Notes: generated by a model not told the origin, from the sequence alone. DNA of 64,000 nt from Pseudomonadota bacterium (GCA_002747395.1 PDPE01000037.1:1-64000); one strand, 5' to 3'; positions 47,101 to 55,843 are shown, counted from the first letter of the stretch. Program-made: numbers and translations.

Positions 47101-47307
47101 GTTGATCAGGCTGGTGAAGTTGAAGATGATGAGGACTTTGACTTTCTTTCCGGTGCTGATGAGGTTGAGACCAAACTTGATCTCGCGAGAGCCTATATTG
47201 ATATGGGGGATATGGAAGGTGCCAGGGATATTCTTGATGAAGTCGTCATTGAAGGTAACGAAGACCAGAAGCTTGAAGCTCGTCAATTGATGAAAGGACT
47301 GGACTAG
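44161..47307 (+). CDS. fimV: Polar landmark protein FimV/HubP
   Basis: A 1048-residue protein: signal peptide (cleaved after TANA), periplasmic FimV domain (LGLGEATVHSSLNQPLRAE), a LysM-like peptidoglycan-binding segment (about 215-265, DTLWAIALKVRPDKRYSP), coiled coil (about 360-415), a low-complexity acidic Ser/Glu/Ala stretch, one membrane helix (about 557-577), a TPR-like part (about 626-690), a long acidic cytoplasmic region and the conserved C-terminal TPR (KLDLARAYIDMGDMEGARDIL). It organises the cell pole for type IV pili and flagella. It contains an in-frame 3 x 12-bp repeat coding ATSY-like units. Position between asd and truA is as in Pseudomonas. Confidence 0.96.
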   Translation: MMRKLAIALSLVSAMGTGTANALGLGEATVHSSLNQPLRAEIELVNIRDLEKSEILPALASREEFAKAKIDRLYFLSDIRFQVTKNKRGNTVIELSTTRPVREPYLNFLVEVIWPSGRLLREYAMLIDPPLFSQGAQSTPSDAVSPAISMLPDIEVLDENDALMQEQTGDVSYMDPSAATPFVPPNSVPATSYATSYTTSDTFTGDTYGPTGKSDTLWAIALKVRPDKRYSPQQVMLAIQDLNPDAFSKGNINLLKSGKILRLPDSYDIEARTRSQAIQDVIVQNRAFETGRDLSSRQIDSTLGPVSSRTSRAVSNKSDGSELKIVVAPDEQTDDAESGAHAGKSRVGGGSAVEENLAVTLEKLDRAEVENDELASRVRDLEDQLQTLQRLLTLKDDELADMQRQFGQVTEAEDNAAGTTSDQALTDTESPANPAGKTSLDSSATDSPVDEGAVEDASSEAGVAEDGTLEDGAVIGEGNGEEGEVTADEGAQGAELASSSLTGAVDESGVSDAVDDAGSAPVLPDQAVNTPEPAVSEPEPPAREPGLVDTIMGNPLYLGGGIAGALVLVLGLIGLFRRDAKKDRDFHESLAIDAETEEQIDLGFADAEEDAVSQISQKGVSDDPVSEADVYIAYGRFDQAVTVLEAAVSEEPGRSDIRLKLLEVYKESGDNEAFFKQYREIEALDDEEALAAADELSLGMVRPVDDDPEISIDDLENELLSSGVDGSTGTGRKIGRSIGADDELNFELDESVDPFQGRQVQGEEETLFDLRDENELAEDNQLHSRTPDSGRDALLEEDIVTSSDVVDVSLENDFENLESDLDLNREDSISLDSVKQELEGVSSILTGETEKDRRQDPDLEDLDDLELDEDLSLEDLDAEINAEMDLVNERIDHEEGSDTVLPGNDDELELLDSGDELELNKTLDLKDLENDDELKELEISEVLGEGFSLDHSDDGDRDSAATKPDSEVSGSLDAQVDENPVDQAGEVEDDEDFDFLSGADEVETKLDLARAYIDMGDMEGARDILDEVVIEGNEDQKLEARQLMKGLD
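44728..44763. repeat. fimV: In-frame tandem array 3 x 12 bp within fimV
   Basis: GCTACTTCCTAT, GCCACTTCCTAT and ACTACTTCTGAT encode ATSY-ATSY-TTSD in a linker between the FimV and LysM-like domains. Confidence 0.85.
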
Positions 47308-47351
47308 GCTCTGCCTGATCGCTTACATTCGCGCCTGATTATCCGCAAACG

Positions 47352-48191
47352 ATGGTTAGGTTTATGAATTATCCAATCTCCTACACGACTACGGCTCCTG
47401 TCGGTGCCGGTCGTGTTGTCTGTGTCTGTGAATATGATGGAACAGCCTATCATGGTTGGCAGGCGCAGAAATCCGGTTTACCCACTATCCAGTTAAAATT
47501 GGAGTCGGCGCTTTCGTTTGTTGCGAACGAAAAAATTGAAATCGTTTGTGCGGGGCGAACCGACGCCAGTGTTCATGCCTGTCACCAGGTGATTCACTTT
47601 GACACCTCGGCAGTAAGAAATATGAGATCCTGGGTGTTTGGAGTAAATACCCATTTGCCCGATGATATTGCCGTGCACTGGTTTGACAATACAGACACCG
47701 AATTCAGTGCAAGATTTTCCGCTACTGCCCGCACTTATCGCTATTTTATTTACAATGGCCCGATCAGGCCGGCAGCACAAACCAGACGCCTGACCTGGTG
47801 CTACCAGCCATTGGACGAGCGAGAAATGCACAAGGCAGCACAGTGCCTGGTGGGTGAAAATGATTATTCTTCATTTCGCGCTGCCGAGTGCCAGTCCAAT
47901 ACGCCTTTCAGAAATGTGGAGTTTGTCCGGGTCAGGCGCCTCGGGATGCTGGTTGAAATAGAAATCAAAGCCAATGCATTCCTGCATCATATGGTCAGAA
48001 ATATTGCCGGGGTGCTAATGGCCGTGGGTGCAGGTGAAAAGCCTGCTTCCTGGGTGCAGGAGGTACTGGATGCCAGGGACAGAAAAAAGGGCGGGGTCAC
48101 GGCCAAACCCTTCGGTTTGTACCTGTCAGGAGTAGACTACCCGGGAAAATACCCTGTTCCACAATTGCCTATTACCCCCTTCTTTATGTAA
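47352..48191 (+). CDS. truA: tRNA pseudouridine(38-40) synthase TruA
   Basis: A 279-residue enzyme isomerising U38-U40 in tRNA anticodon arms. The catalytic aspartate is in CAGRTDASVHA (near residue 71); GTAYHGWQAQ and HHMVRNIAGVLM are further family motifs. ATG 47364 (MNYPISY) is an alternative start with TTAGG close upstream. It lies between fimV and trpF. Confidence 0.96.
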   Translation: MVRFMNYPISYTTTAPVGAGRVVCVCEYDGTAYHGWQAQKSGLPTIQLKLESALSFVANEKIEIVCAGRTDASVHACHQVIHFDTSAVRNMRSWVFGVNTHLPDDIAVHWFDNTDTEFSARFSATARTYRYFIYNGPIRPAAQTRRLTWCYQPLDEREMHKAAQCLVGENDYSSFRAAECQSNTPFRNVEFVRVRRLGMLVEIEIKANAFLHHMVRNIAGVLMAVGAGEKPASWVQEVLDARDRKKGGVTAKPFGLYLSGVDYPGKYPVPQLPITPFFM

Positions 48192-48207
48192 TATCGCATG
48201 TTTTCCG

Positions 48208-48222
48208 GCGCACAGTGTGCGC
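48208..48222. promoter_or_regulatory. Perfect palindrome GCGCACA-G-TGTGCGC
   Basis: A 15-bp palindrome with a single central base lies 17 nt after truA and about 75 nt before trpF. The tiny centre fits a protein-binding site better than an RNA hairpin. Possible trp operator or part of a terminator. Confidence 0.4.
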
Positions 48223-48231
48223 TTGTCCGTT

Positions 48232-48278
48232 TTATTGTCATGTTATTGTCGCTTTGCTATCAAATTTTGCTATCAAAC
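48232..48278. repeat. Two adjacent tandem duplications (2 x 11 and 2 x 13 bp)
   Basis: TTATTGTCATG/TTATTGTCGCT (48232-48253) is followed by TTTGCTATCAAAT/TTTGCTATCAAAC (48253-48278), just upstream of trpF. Confidence 0.8.
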
Positions 48279-48296
48279 TAATGGTCATCATGCATT

Positions 48297-48929
48297 ATGG
48301 CTAGAACAAGAATCAAACTATGCGGTATCACCCGGTTGGAGGATGCTTTATCCGGAGTACGTGCCGGAGCAGACGCCCTCGGGTTTGTGTTCTATAAAAA
48401 AAGTCCCCGCTATATCACCCCGGAAGCCGTGCGTGAAATAAGAGACCGTTTGCCGGCCTTTGTTACTGTGGTCGGTTTGTTCGTTAATCACAGCAAAGCG
48501 GAAATCGAACAGATCAACAATGTCGCAGGCCTGGATCTGTTTCAGTTTCATGGTGATGAGCTCCCTGCCTTTTGTCAGCAGTTCAACAAGCCATTTATAA
48601 AAGCGGTTCGAGTGCAGGATCGATGGACTGTGACCAGGGCCATGGCTGATTATGTCGCAGCCCGGGGGATTCTTGCCGATACTTATGTGCACGGAGTGCC
48701 AGGTGGTACGGGCGAGGTCTTCGACTGGGAGCTATTGCCAAAAAATTGTGGCGACCGGCTGATTCTTGCAGGTGGACTCAACGCATCAAATGTAGCCGGT
48801 GCAATCCGCTCGGTTCAACCCTATGCGGTTGATGTCAGTGGCGGGGTCGAAAAAGACAAAGGAATTAAAGATAAGGATGCGATCATCGCATTCGTAAAAG
48901 AGGTGCAAGGTGCAAAACCCGTTTTCTAA
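48297..48929 (+). CDS. trpF: Phosphoribosylanthranilate isomerase TrpF
   Basis: A 210-residue TIM-barrel enzyme of tryptophan synthesis. Family motifs: [13 protein letters not shown] (catalytic Cys), VGLFVN, QFHGDE, and the C-terminal [15 protein letters not shown] phosphate site. The last 20 bases overlap trpB, so translation is coupled. Confidence 0.97.
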   Translation: MARTRIKLCGITRLEDALSGVRAGADALGFVFYKKSPRYITPEAVREIRDRLPAFVTVVGLFVNHSKAEIEQINNVAGLDLFQFHGDELPAFCQQFNKPFIKAVRVQDRWTVTRAMADYVAARGILADTYVHGVPGGTGEVFDWELLPKNCGDRLILAGGLNASNVAGAIRSVQPYAVDVSGGVEKDKGIKDKDAIIAFVKEVQGAKPVF

Positions 48930-50130
48930 GGAAAGTTTGGAACAACTCCCTGATTCAGCAGGACATTTTGGCCCTTATGGCGGGCGATTTGTCTCTGAGA
49001 CACTGATGCCTGCACTGTTGCAACTTGAGCAGCAGTATGCGTTGTTGAGTGATAACCCGGAGTTTGTCAAAGACTTTGACAAGGATCTCGCGGATTACGT
49101 GGGCCGCCCTTCACCCCTGTATTTTGCTGCTCATCTCACCAAAAAGGTGGGAGGGGCAAAAATATACCTGAAAAGGGAAGACCTGAATCATACCGGTGCC
49201 CACAAGGTAAACAATACGATCGGCCAGGCGCTTCTGGCCAGGCATATTGGCAAGCCCAGAGTCATAGCCGAAACGGGTGCCGGGCAACATGGCGTAGCGA
49301 CAGCTACTGTTGCCGCACGTTTGGGCCTGGAATGCAAGGTGTTTATGGGAAGTGAAGACGTGAAACGCCAGGCACTGAATGTATATCGCATGAAGCTGCT
49401 GGGCGCGGAGGTGGAGCCGGTAGAAAGTGGTACCAAAACCCTGAAAGATGCGATGAATGAAGCACTGAGGGACTGGGTCACTCGTGTTGATGATACCTTT
49501 TACATTATCGGTACAGTGGCCGGCCCGCACCCTTATCCCAAACTGGTCAGAGACTTTCAATCTGTTATCGGGCGTGAGGCTCGTGTGCAAATCATGGAAA
49601 AGGAAGGACGCTTGCCTGATGCGCTGGTCGCCTGTGTGGGTGGTGGCTCCAATGCAATCGGCCTGTTCCATCCCTTTATCGGTGATGAATCGGTCAAAAT
49701 GTACGGCGTTGAAGCGGGCGGTCACGGTGTTGAAACCGGTCGTCACGCGGCTCCCTTGTGTGTCGGCAAACCGGGAGTGCTACATGGAAATCGCACCTAT
49801 CTGATGGAGGATGAGAACGGTCAGATACAAAGCACTCACTCTGTTTCGGCCGGGCTGGATTATCCCGGAGTGGGGCCGGAACATAGCTGGCTGAAGGATA
49901 TGAAACGGGCCGAATATGTTGCCGTTACAGATGAAGAAGCATTAGGAGCGTTTCGGGAGTTAACCCGTATCGAAGGAATCATGCCGGCTTTGGAGTCAAG
50001 CCATGCCATCGCCTGGGCGATGAAACTGGCCAGGGAAATGTCTCCGGATGAAGTGATTCTGGTGAACCTGTCCGGGCGAGGCGACAAGGATATTCATACT
50101 ATCGCGCAAATTGACGGCATTCAGGTATGA
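48910..50130 (+). CDS. trpB: Tryptophan synthase beta subunit TrpB
   Basis: A 406-residue PLP enzyme joining indole and serine. The PLP lysine is in HTGAHKVNN, the phosphate site in GGGSNAIG, and [12 protein letters not shown] marks the N-terminus. The start is GTG 48910 inside trpF, preceded by AGAGGTG. trpB and trpA follow trpF here, unlike Pseudomonas where trpBA are elsewhere with TrpI. Confidence 0.98.
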   Translation: MQNPFSKESLEQLPDSAGHFGPYGGRFVSETLMPALLQLEQQYALLSDNPEFVKDFDKDLADYVGRPSPLYFAAHLTKKVGGAKIYLKREDLNHTGAHKVNNTIGQALLARHIGKPRVIAETGAGQHGVATATVAARLGLECKVFMGSEDVKRQALNVYRMKLLGAEVEPVESGTKTLKDAMNEALRDWVTRVDDTFYIIGTVAGPHPYPKLVRDFQSVIGREARVQIMEKEGRLPDALVACVGGGSNAIGLFHPFIGDESVKMYGVEAGGHGVETGRHAAPLCVGKPGVLHGNRTYLMEDENGQIQSTHSVSAGLDYPGVGPEHSWLKDMKRAEYVAVTDEEALGAFRELTRIEGIMPALESSHAIAWAMKLAREMSPDEVILVNLSGRGDKDIHTIAQIDGIQV

Positions 50131-50155
50131 GCGGGGCAACAGGAAGGAAAGAACA

Positions 50156-50962
50156 ATGAGCTTGATCGATCAGACACTAACCCGACTGAAATCAGAAGGA
50201 AAAAAGGCGCTGATACCCTATGTGACGGCCGGAGATCCTCACCCGGATCACACGGTCGGCATCATGCACGCACTGGTTGAAGCCGGAGCAGACATTATCG
50301 AGTTGGGCGTGCCGTTTTCAGACCCGATGGCGGATGGCCCTGTCATACAACTTGCGTGCGAGCGTGCGTTGACACACTCCACTTCGCTCAACGAGGTGTT
50401 GGAAATGGTGGCGCAGTTTCGTCAGACAAACCGGCATACTCCCGTTGTTTTAATGGGGTACCTGAATCCGGTCGAGGTTATGGGCTATGAGGTTTTTGCT
50501 GACAAGGCCCATAAAGCCGGTGTTAACGGGGTGTTGATCGTTGATATGCCCCCGGAGGAAGGTGCCGATACCGTTGCGTTATTGCGCAGTAAAAAACTGG
50601 ACTGCATCTTTTTGATTGCGCCGACTACCACAGAAGACCGTGTCGAAGCCATTTGTCAACAGAGCTCGGGATACGTTTATTATGTTTCTGTCAAGGGCGT
50701 CACCGGCTCCGCAAGCCTGGATGCTGATGAGGTGGCTGAAAAAGTCGCGTCCATCAAACAAAAAACCGCCTTGCCTGTCGGTGTTGGTTTCGGCATCAGG
50801 AATGTGGAAACCGCCTGTGCCGTTGCCAGGGTCAGTGACGGAATTATCATAGGCAGCAGCCTGGTCAACATTATCGCAGCCAATGTTGCCCGGCCTGAAC
50901 AAATTCCTGAACAATTACAGGCGTTTCTTGGCCCGATTCGAAAAGCCATGGATTCGCTGTAA
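50156..50962 (+). CDS. trpA: Tryptophan synthase alpha subunit TrpA
   Basis: A 268-residue TIM-barrel subunit that cleaves indole-glycerol phosphate. Catalytic Glu is in [18 protein letters not shown] and Asp in the VDMPPEE strand. The frame extends upstream to 50111 but AGGAAAG lies just before ATG 50156, and [20 protein letters not shown] is the usual N-terminus. In many relatives accD would follow; here only 166 bp precede folC. Confidence 0.98.
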   Translation: MSLIDQTLTRLKSEGKKALIPYVTAGDPHPDHTVGIMHALVEAGADIIELGVPFSDPMADGPVIQLACERALTHSTSLNEVLEMVAQFRQTNRHTPVVLMGYLNPVEVMGYEVFADKAHKAGVNGVLIVDMPPEEGADTVALLRSKKLDCIFLIAPTTTEDRVEAICQQSSGYVYYVSVKGVTGSASLDADEVAEKVASIKQKTALPVGVGFGIRNVETACAVARVSDGIIIGSSLVNIIAANVARPEQIPEQLQAFLGPIRKAMDSL

Positions 50963-51078
50963 CTGCTCGTCCACCCGGTACAGGCGGGCGTGAGCAGATA
51001 CGATTCACCATGATATCCGGTCGGGAAAGCAGTCGGTCACCAGGGTGTCGGTGCTGTCCCCATACTGATCCATAAAAC

Positions 51079-51110
51079 CCGTTTCTTCTACAAACCGCTT
51101 CTTCCAAAAA
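51079..51110. repeat. Tandem duplication 2 x 16 bp before folC
   Basis: CCGTTTCTTCTACAAA and CCGCTTCTTCCAAAAA (three mismatches) are adjacent, in the short spacer where accD usually lies. Confidence 0.65.
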
Positions 51111-51128
51111 ACCAGGTTTTCAGGCTCT

Positions 51129-52529
51129 ATGTCATCACAACCCGTACCTTGCAAAAATCTGCACGAATGGCTTTCCTTTCTGGAAGGTTTGCATACCAGT
51201 GAAATAGACCTTGGCCTGGATCGGGTGCTGACTGTCTTTCGTGATATGAACATCGGCAAGATTGCCGGATGCGTTATCCTGGTGGCCGGAACGAACGGAA
51301 AAGGCACCACAATAGCGGCCATGGAAGCATTGCTGCAATCCGCAGGGAAATCGACAGGCTGCTATCTTTCTCCGCATATTCATTTTTTCAATGAGCGAGT
51401 CCGAATTGATGGTCGAAATATGTCGGACGAGACATGGGTTGAGGCTTTTGAAAGGGTGGAGAGCCACAGGGGGCAGGTTTCCCTGACCTATTTCGAGTTT
51501 ACCACGCTGGCTGCACTTTTTATTATAGCCAGACAAATGCCGGATTTTGCCCTGTTGGAAGTGGGGCTGGGCGGGCGACTGGATGCGGTCAATATCGTTG
51601 AGCCTGATGTCAGTGTGATTACCTCTGTGGGGCTGGATCATCAGGACTGGCTGGGAGAGGATCGAGAATCCATCGGTTTCGAAAAAGCAGGCATCATGCG
51701 GCCAGGCGGTGTGTGTGTATACGGAGAGGTGAACCCGACAAAGAGTATCTTGCAGCAGGCATCAGCCCAAAATGTCGATCTGAGAGTGTTTGGCAGGGAC
51801 TTCGGGGTGCTTGATGCGGACAGTGAACCGGCAACCGAAACCATGACTGACAGCCCGGTATTTCTGGCTCAAAACAGTGCGCAACAACCGATTCCGGATG
51901 CACCGGTTCCGGTCTCTTATCAAATGGCTGACGGAGACTTTGTCCGAACAGTGTTGTCCGAACAGAGTATTCCCGTATCAAACCGGCTCTGCGCCATCCA
52001 GGCACTGGCATTGACCGGTGTCCGGCTGGATAAAATCGACATCGACCATTGCCTGAGCCTGATTTCGGTGCCCGGACGTTTTGAGGTGGATAAAAACAAC
52101 CCGAAATACATTTATGATGTTGCGCATAATGTGCATGCGGCTGAATATTTGAGTCGGTTACTCCAGGCAACAAGGCAGCGGCGGCGGGGTAAGATTGTTT
52201 GTCTGTTTTCGGCATTGAAGGATAAAGACAGCAAGGGTATTGTCAGTCTGCTGGACAAGACAGTGGATTCCTGGGCAGGCTGGCCCATGCAGGTTGACAG
52301 GGCGCTGAGCCTGGCGCAATTGACTGCTGTCCTGGGTGACAATGCGACCAACGCCGAGTGTCTGCCTACCCTTGGTGAGGCAGTGGTTCGTGCAGAAAAC
52401 ATCGCCTGTGACCGAAATGATACTATTATGGTTTTGGGCTCATTCTACGCGGTGGCAGAAGTGCAGTCGTTTTTGACAAACAGGGCAAACAGGAGCAGGG
52501 GCGTGGATGAAAAGGGGATAGAAGTGTGA
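51129..52529 (+). CDS. folC: Folylpolyglutamate/dihydrofolate synthase FolC
   Basis: A 466-residue bifunctional ligase forming dihydrofolate and adding glutamates. ATP loop GTNGKGTTIAAM (about residues 55-66), then LSPHIHFFNERVRI, TYFEFTTLAALF, and EVGLGGRLDAVN. About 40 residues longer than E. coli FolC, mainly through an insertion around residues 230-255 (DAPVPVSYQMADG region) and the basic tail. The stop lies in the first copy of a 21-22-bp duplication whose second copy holds the dedD start. Confidence 0.96.
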   Translation: MSSQPVPCKNLHEWLSFLEGLHTSEIDLGLDRVLTVFRDMNIGKIAGCVILVAGTNGKGTTIAAMEALLQSAGKSTGCYLSPHIHFFNERVRIDGRNMSDETWVEAFERVESHRGQVSLTYFEFTTLAALFIIARQMPDFALLEVGLGGRLDAVNIVEPDVSVITSVGLDHQDWLGEDRESIGFEKAGIMRPGGVCVYGEVNPTKSILQQASAQNVDLRVFGRDFGVLDADSEPATETMTDSPVFLAQNSAQQPIPDAPVPVSYQMADGDFVRTVLSEQSIPVSNRLCAIQALALTGVRLDKIDIDHCLSLISVPGRFEVDKNNPKYIYDVAHNVHAAEYLSRLLQATRQRRRGKIVCLFSALKDKDSKGIVSLLDKTVDSWAGWPMQVDRALSLAQLTAVLGDNATNAECLPTLGEAVVRAENIACDRNDTIMVLGSFYAVAEVQSFLTNRANRSRGVDEKGIEV

Positions 52530-52557
52530 GCGAACGGGAGATAGAGGCGTGAACGAC
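52515..52557. repeat. Duplication spanning folC stop and dedD start
   Basis: A unit of about 21 bp at 52515-52535 (GGGATAGAAGTGTGAGCGAA...) is followed at 52536-52557 by a similar one (GGGAGATAGAGGCGTGAACG...). In copy one the GTGTGA word provides the folC stop; in copy two the corresponding GCGTGA provides the dedD GTG start with GGGAG as Shine-Dalgarno. Confidence 0.75.
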
Positions 52558-53382
52558 AGAGAGCATCATTCCGATTTCAGATATGACAGTGACTCACGCC
52601 TCACTCATGCCGGGCTGAAGCAGCGTCTGGCTGGTGCAATAGCGCTGGTTTCGTTGGCGGTTATATTCCTGCCGATGATTTTTGACCAGCCCCGGGAAGA
52701 AAAAAACTCGATTATTATCGCGGTGCCGGATCAGCCTCCTGAAAAGATTATTCAGATTGAAAAACCGAAACGTCCCGTTCTGGACTTGGATCATTCCCGG
52801 CAAAAAAACCTGGATAAACTGGCCGAGTCTGTCGAAAATGCGAAAAATGAGCCGGGTAGAGGTATCGCTGAATCCGTGATTGCGGTAATCAGTGATGAAA
52901 AAAAACGGCTGCAAGCGACCCGCGAGGAGAAAGTGGCAGTAACCGGCCAGGATGCCGGGGCTTCAACTCGCAATAGCCCTGGAAGAGAAAAAACGGATCA
53001 TCAGGCTGCAAATCCTGGCAAAAGCACGAATTCTGTTGTAACAGCCAAAGAGTCTGACAACAAGCCAGGGCAACCGGCAAAGGTAGAAAAGGCAGACAAG
53101 AAGCAAACGGGCAAACAGACCGCTAAACAGGCCAACAGGGCCACCTTCGCAGGAAAGTGGATGGTGCAACTGGGTTCCTTTGGTGCCAGGGAAAATGCGC
53201 TGAATCTTGCCAAAAAGATCAGGCAGCGGGGCTTTATGGTGCACACCTTGAAATTCAGGGCAGGCAGCATGAGAATGACCAAGGTATTGGTTGGCCCATT
53301 TGAAAAAAAGGCAGATGCAAGCAAGGCAAAAAAATCACTGGATCTTTATTTGAGATCAAAAAGTCTCCTGGTGAAGTATTGA
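52549..53382 (+). CDS. dedD: SPOR-domain cell division protein DedD
   Basis: A 277-residue bitopic protein: short cytoplasmic N-terminus, one membrane helix (about residues 25-44, AGAIALVSLAVIFLPMI), a Lys/Ala/Gln-rich linker, and a C-terminal SPOR domain (about 200-277, WMVQLGSFGARENALNLAKKI) that binds septal, denuded peptidoglycan. The start is GTG 52549. folC-dedD-cvpA-purF is a conserved order. Confidence 0.94.
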   Translation: MNDREHHSDFRYDSDSRLTHAGLKQRLAGAIALVSLAVIFLPMIFDQPREEKNSIIIAVPDQPPEKIIQIEKPKRPVLDLDHSRQKNLDKLAESVENAKNEPGRGIAESVIAVISDEKKRLQATREEKVAVTGQDAGASTRNSPGREKTDHQAANPGKSTNSVVTAKESDNKPGQPAKVEKADKKQTGKQTAKQANRATFAGKWMVQLGSFGARENALNLAKKIRQRGFMVHTLKFRAGSMRMTKVLVGPFEKKADASKAKKSLDLYLRSKSLLVKY

Positions 53383-53390
53383 TTGGCAGC

Positions 53391-53414
53391 CTCATCGTTA
53401 CCCTCTCATCGTTA
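53391..53414. repeat. Direct repeat CTCATCGTTA, 14-bp period
   Basis: CTCATCGTTA occurs at 53391-53400 and 53405-53414, just after the dedD stop and before the cvpA promoter. Confidence 0.8.
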
Positions 53415-53420
53415 AAATGG

Positions 53421-53448
53421 TTGTACTGTGATAAATCTTTGTTAGAAT
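53421..53448 (+). promoter_or_regulatory. Likely sigma-70 promoter of cvpA-purF
   Basis: TTGTAC and TAGAAT are separated by 16 bp. The transcript would carry a leader of about 160 nt before cvpA. Confidence 0.55.
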
Positions 53449-53460
53449 GCGCGCCATAAT

Positions 53461-53578
53461 CTGCTCACGGCCTGACCTGGCTGCTGTTGATACCGGCTGA
53501 CCCCGGTTGCAAGGCAGGGCAAGGGCACGCAGCCCTGCGGCGGCAACGTCACTCCGACGGTCACGGAGCAATGAGCAG
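53461..53578 (+). ncRNA. Candidate structured leader RNA of cvpA-purF
   Basis: Several perfect helices fit one multibranch fold: a closing stem CTGCTCA (53461-53467) with TGAGCAG (53572-53578); GTTGC (53506-53510) with GCAAC (53543-53547) enclosing GCAGGGC (53514-53520) with GCCCTGC (53532-53538); and CTCCG (53552-53556) with CGGAG (53564-53568). The segment is GC-richer than its surroundings and lies between the promoter and cvpA. It matches no riboswitch class I recognise (not the ZTP or guanine pattern). Confidence 0.35.
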
Positions 53579-53618
53579 CTCACAAGACTGACAGGCAACA
53601 CAGGCAAAAAAATATTTC

Positions 53619-54119
53619 ATGGAACAATTGAACTGGGCAGACTGGGTGTTGATCGGTATTGTTGCTATATCCGGGCTAATCAGTCTGAAAAGGGGCTTTG
53701 TCAAAGAAGCCCTGTCACTTGTTACCTGGGTTGCGGCCTTCATTGTCGCTCGTGCCTTTTCCGGTCGTCTGCAAGTATTGCTTGAGAGTTACACAGGTAC
53801 TCCCTCGATTCGCGCTGTTGTTGCTTTCGTCATTCTTTTTGTTGTCACCCTTCTGGTCGGGGCACTGGTCAATCGTCTGGTTTCAGAGCTGATCAGAATT
53901 TCCGGTCTGAGTACGACTGACCGCATTCTTGGTGTATTTTTTGGTATTGGTCGTGGCATCATTCTGTCTGTGGTAGTTATCGCTGTATTGCGATACACAC
54001 CGCTGCCTTCCGACCCCTGGTGGCATGACTCATTGTTGATCGAGCGTTTTGAGCTGATCGAGCAGTGGTCCAGGAAAAGTTTTGGTGATGAATTTGGCAA
54101 ACTGATGGAAAAAATTTAA
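53619..54119 (+). CDS. cvpA: CvpA family membrane protein
   Basis: A 166-residue protein with four membrane segments (WVLIGIVAISGLISL; ALSLVTWVAAFIVARAF; AVVAFVILFVVTLLVGALV; ILGVFFGIGRGIILSVVVIAVL). CvpA lies before purF in most gammaproteobacteria; it supports envelope integrity and colicin V export in E. coli. Start ATG 53619. Confidence 0.93.
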   Translation: MEQLNWADWVLIGIVAISGLISLKRGFVKEALSLVTWVAAFIVARAFSGRLQVLLESYTGTPSIRAVVAFVILFVVTLLVGALVNRLVSELIRISGLSTTDRILGVFFGIGRGIILSVVVIAVLRYTPLPSDPWWHDSLLIERFELIEQWSRKSFGDEFGKLMEKI

Positions 54120-54197
54120 AGCCCGGTTTGGTTCGCTGTGTTGCATCGCTGACAAACGCTACTATGCTGGGCTGTATCGCTCTGTTTTTTGAGGAGC

Positions 54198-54260
54198 CTG
54201 TTTTTTACCAGTTTTTTATACCAGTTTTTTATACCGGTTTTGTACACCGGTTCTGTATAC
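54198..54260. repeat. Tandem array of 4 x 13 bp (plus an 11-bp lead unit)
   Basis: CAGTTTTTTATAC (54209), CAGTTTTTTATAC (54222), CGGTTTTGTACAC (54235) and CGGTTCTGTATAC (54248) keep exact 13-bp phase, preceded by CTGTTTTTTAC (54198). It lies between cvpA and purF. Confidence 0.93.
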
Positions 54261-54315
54261 CAACGCCACTTGTTGTAAAGGTTAACGGGTTTTGTTGAAA
54301 ATGAGGAAAGGCTAG

Positions 54316-55842
54316 ATGTGCGGTATCGTTGGAATCGTGGGGAAAGAAAATGTCAATCAGTCTCTCTATGACGCGTTGACTGTCCTGCAGCACAGGGGGC
54401 AGGATGCCGCCGGCATGGTTACATTTCAGGATGAGCGGTTCTTTCTTCGAAAAGACAACGGCCTGGTTCGCGATGTTTTTCGAACGCGCCATATGCGGCG
54501 GTTGCAGGGAAACGTCGGGATTGGTCATGTGCGTTACCCGACAGCCGGCAGTTCCAGTTCTGCTGAATCCCAGCCATTTTATGTCAACTCTCCCTATGGA
54601 ATTACCCTGGCGCATAATGGCAACCTGACGAACGTTGCCGAGCTTACGGAAGCTCTTTTTCGTGCCGACCTGCGCCATATCAATACCAATTCGGATTCGG
54701 AAGTCCTGTTGAACGTATTTGCCCACGAGCTACAGAAACTGGGCAAGCTGAAGCCGACAAAAGAGGATATCTTTGCCGCTGTCAAAGCCGTACATCGCCG
54801 GGTTCAGGGTGGCTATGCCGCTATTTGCATGATTACCGGCTACGGTATTGTCGCATTTCGAGACCCCAACGGGATTCGCCCGATATGCTACGGCAAGCGG
54901 GATTCCGGCAACGGGGCTGAATATATGATCGCCTCTGAAAGTGTCGCCCTGAGTGCTCTGGGTTTTACTCTGATTCGTGATATAGAACCCGGTGAAGCAG
55001 TCTATATCGAATCGGAAGGAAAACTCTATGCGCAGCAATGTGCAGAAACCCACAGCCTGAACCCCTGTATTTTTGAGTACGTCTATTTTGCCAGGCCTGA
55101 TAGCATTATGGATGGCGTTTCGGTATACAAGGCTCGTCTGCGCATGGGTGAAAAACTCGCAGAAAAGGTACTCGAACTGCGCCCCGGGCATGATATCGAT
55201 GTGGTGATTCCCATTCCTGACACCAGTCGTACCTCCGCCATGCAAATGGCGCACAATCTCGGTGTCAAGTTCCGTGAAGGCTTTATGAAAAATCGCTACA
55301 TTGGCCGTACCTTCATTATGCCAGGCCAGGGTCAGCGCAAAAAGTCGGTTCGCCAAAAACTGAACGCGATCGAGCTCGAGTTCAAGGATAAAAACGTCAT
55401 GCTGGTGGATGATTCCATTGTGAGGGGAACGACCTGCAAGGAAATTGTCCAGATGGCCAGAGATGCAGGAGCCAAACGGGTGTACTTTGCCTCGGCCGCG
55501 CCTGCTGTCCGGTATCCGAATGTGTACGGGATTGATATGCCCAGCGCCCATGAGCTGATCGCGCATGGCCGAACCACCAAAGAAGTCGAGCAGTTGATTG
55601 GCGCGGACTGGCTGATCTACCAGGATCTCGAAGACCTGATTGAATGCGCACGCGAAGGTAACCCGGGTATCACGGCCTTTGATTGCTCTGTTTTCAATGG
55701 CAAGTATGTTACCGGCACGGTGACACCGGAATATCTGGCCATGCTGGAGAACAAGCGAAGCGACGCCAGCAAGGCAAAGCTGAATAAGGATATGCTTGTT
55801 GAAACCGATAACGAAGTTCTGGATATACACAACAGCGAGTAA
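54316..55842 (+). CDS. purF: Amidophosphoribosyltransferase PurF
   Basis: A 508-residue enzyme of the first purine step. The class II glutaminase nucleophile is Cys2 (MCGIVGIVG), HNGNLTN is conserved, and the PRPP site is [13 protein letters not shown]. Length equals E. coli PurF (505). Start ATG follows GAGGAAAGGC. The gap to metZ is 1 nt after the stop. Confidence 0.98.
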   Translation: MCGIVGIVGKENVNQSLYDALTVLQHRGQDAAGMVTFQDERFFLRKDNGLVRDVFRTRHMRRLQGNVGIGHVRYPTAGSSSSAESQPFYVNSPYGITLAHNGNLTNVAELTEALFRADLRHINTNSDSEVLLNVFAHELQKLGKLKPTKEDIFAAVKAVHRRVQGGYAAICMITGYGIVAFRDPNGIRPICYGKRDSGNGAEYMIASESVALSALGFTLIRDIEPGEAVYIESEGKLYAQQCAETHSLNPCIFEYVYFARPDSIMDGVSVYKARLRMGEKLAEKVLELRPGHDIDVVIPIPDTSRTSAMQMAHNLGVKFREGFMKNRYIGRTFIMPGQGQRKKSVRQKLNAIELEFKDKNVMLVDDSIVRGTTCKEIVQMARDAGAKRVYFASAAPAVRYPNVYGIDMPSAHELIAHGRTTKEVEQLIGADWLIYQDLEDLIECAREGNPGITAFDCSVFNGKYVTGTVTPEYLAMLENKRSDASKAKLNKDMLVETDNEVLDIHNSE

Positions 55843-55843
55843 A

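Noticed and set aside
53461..53600. Signal recognition particle RNA on the opposite strand (CCAGGTCAGG resemblance)
   Set aside because: The conserved GGAAGGAAGCAGCC apical loop does not occur in the proper order on either strand.
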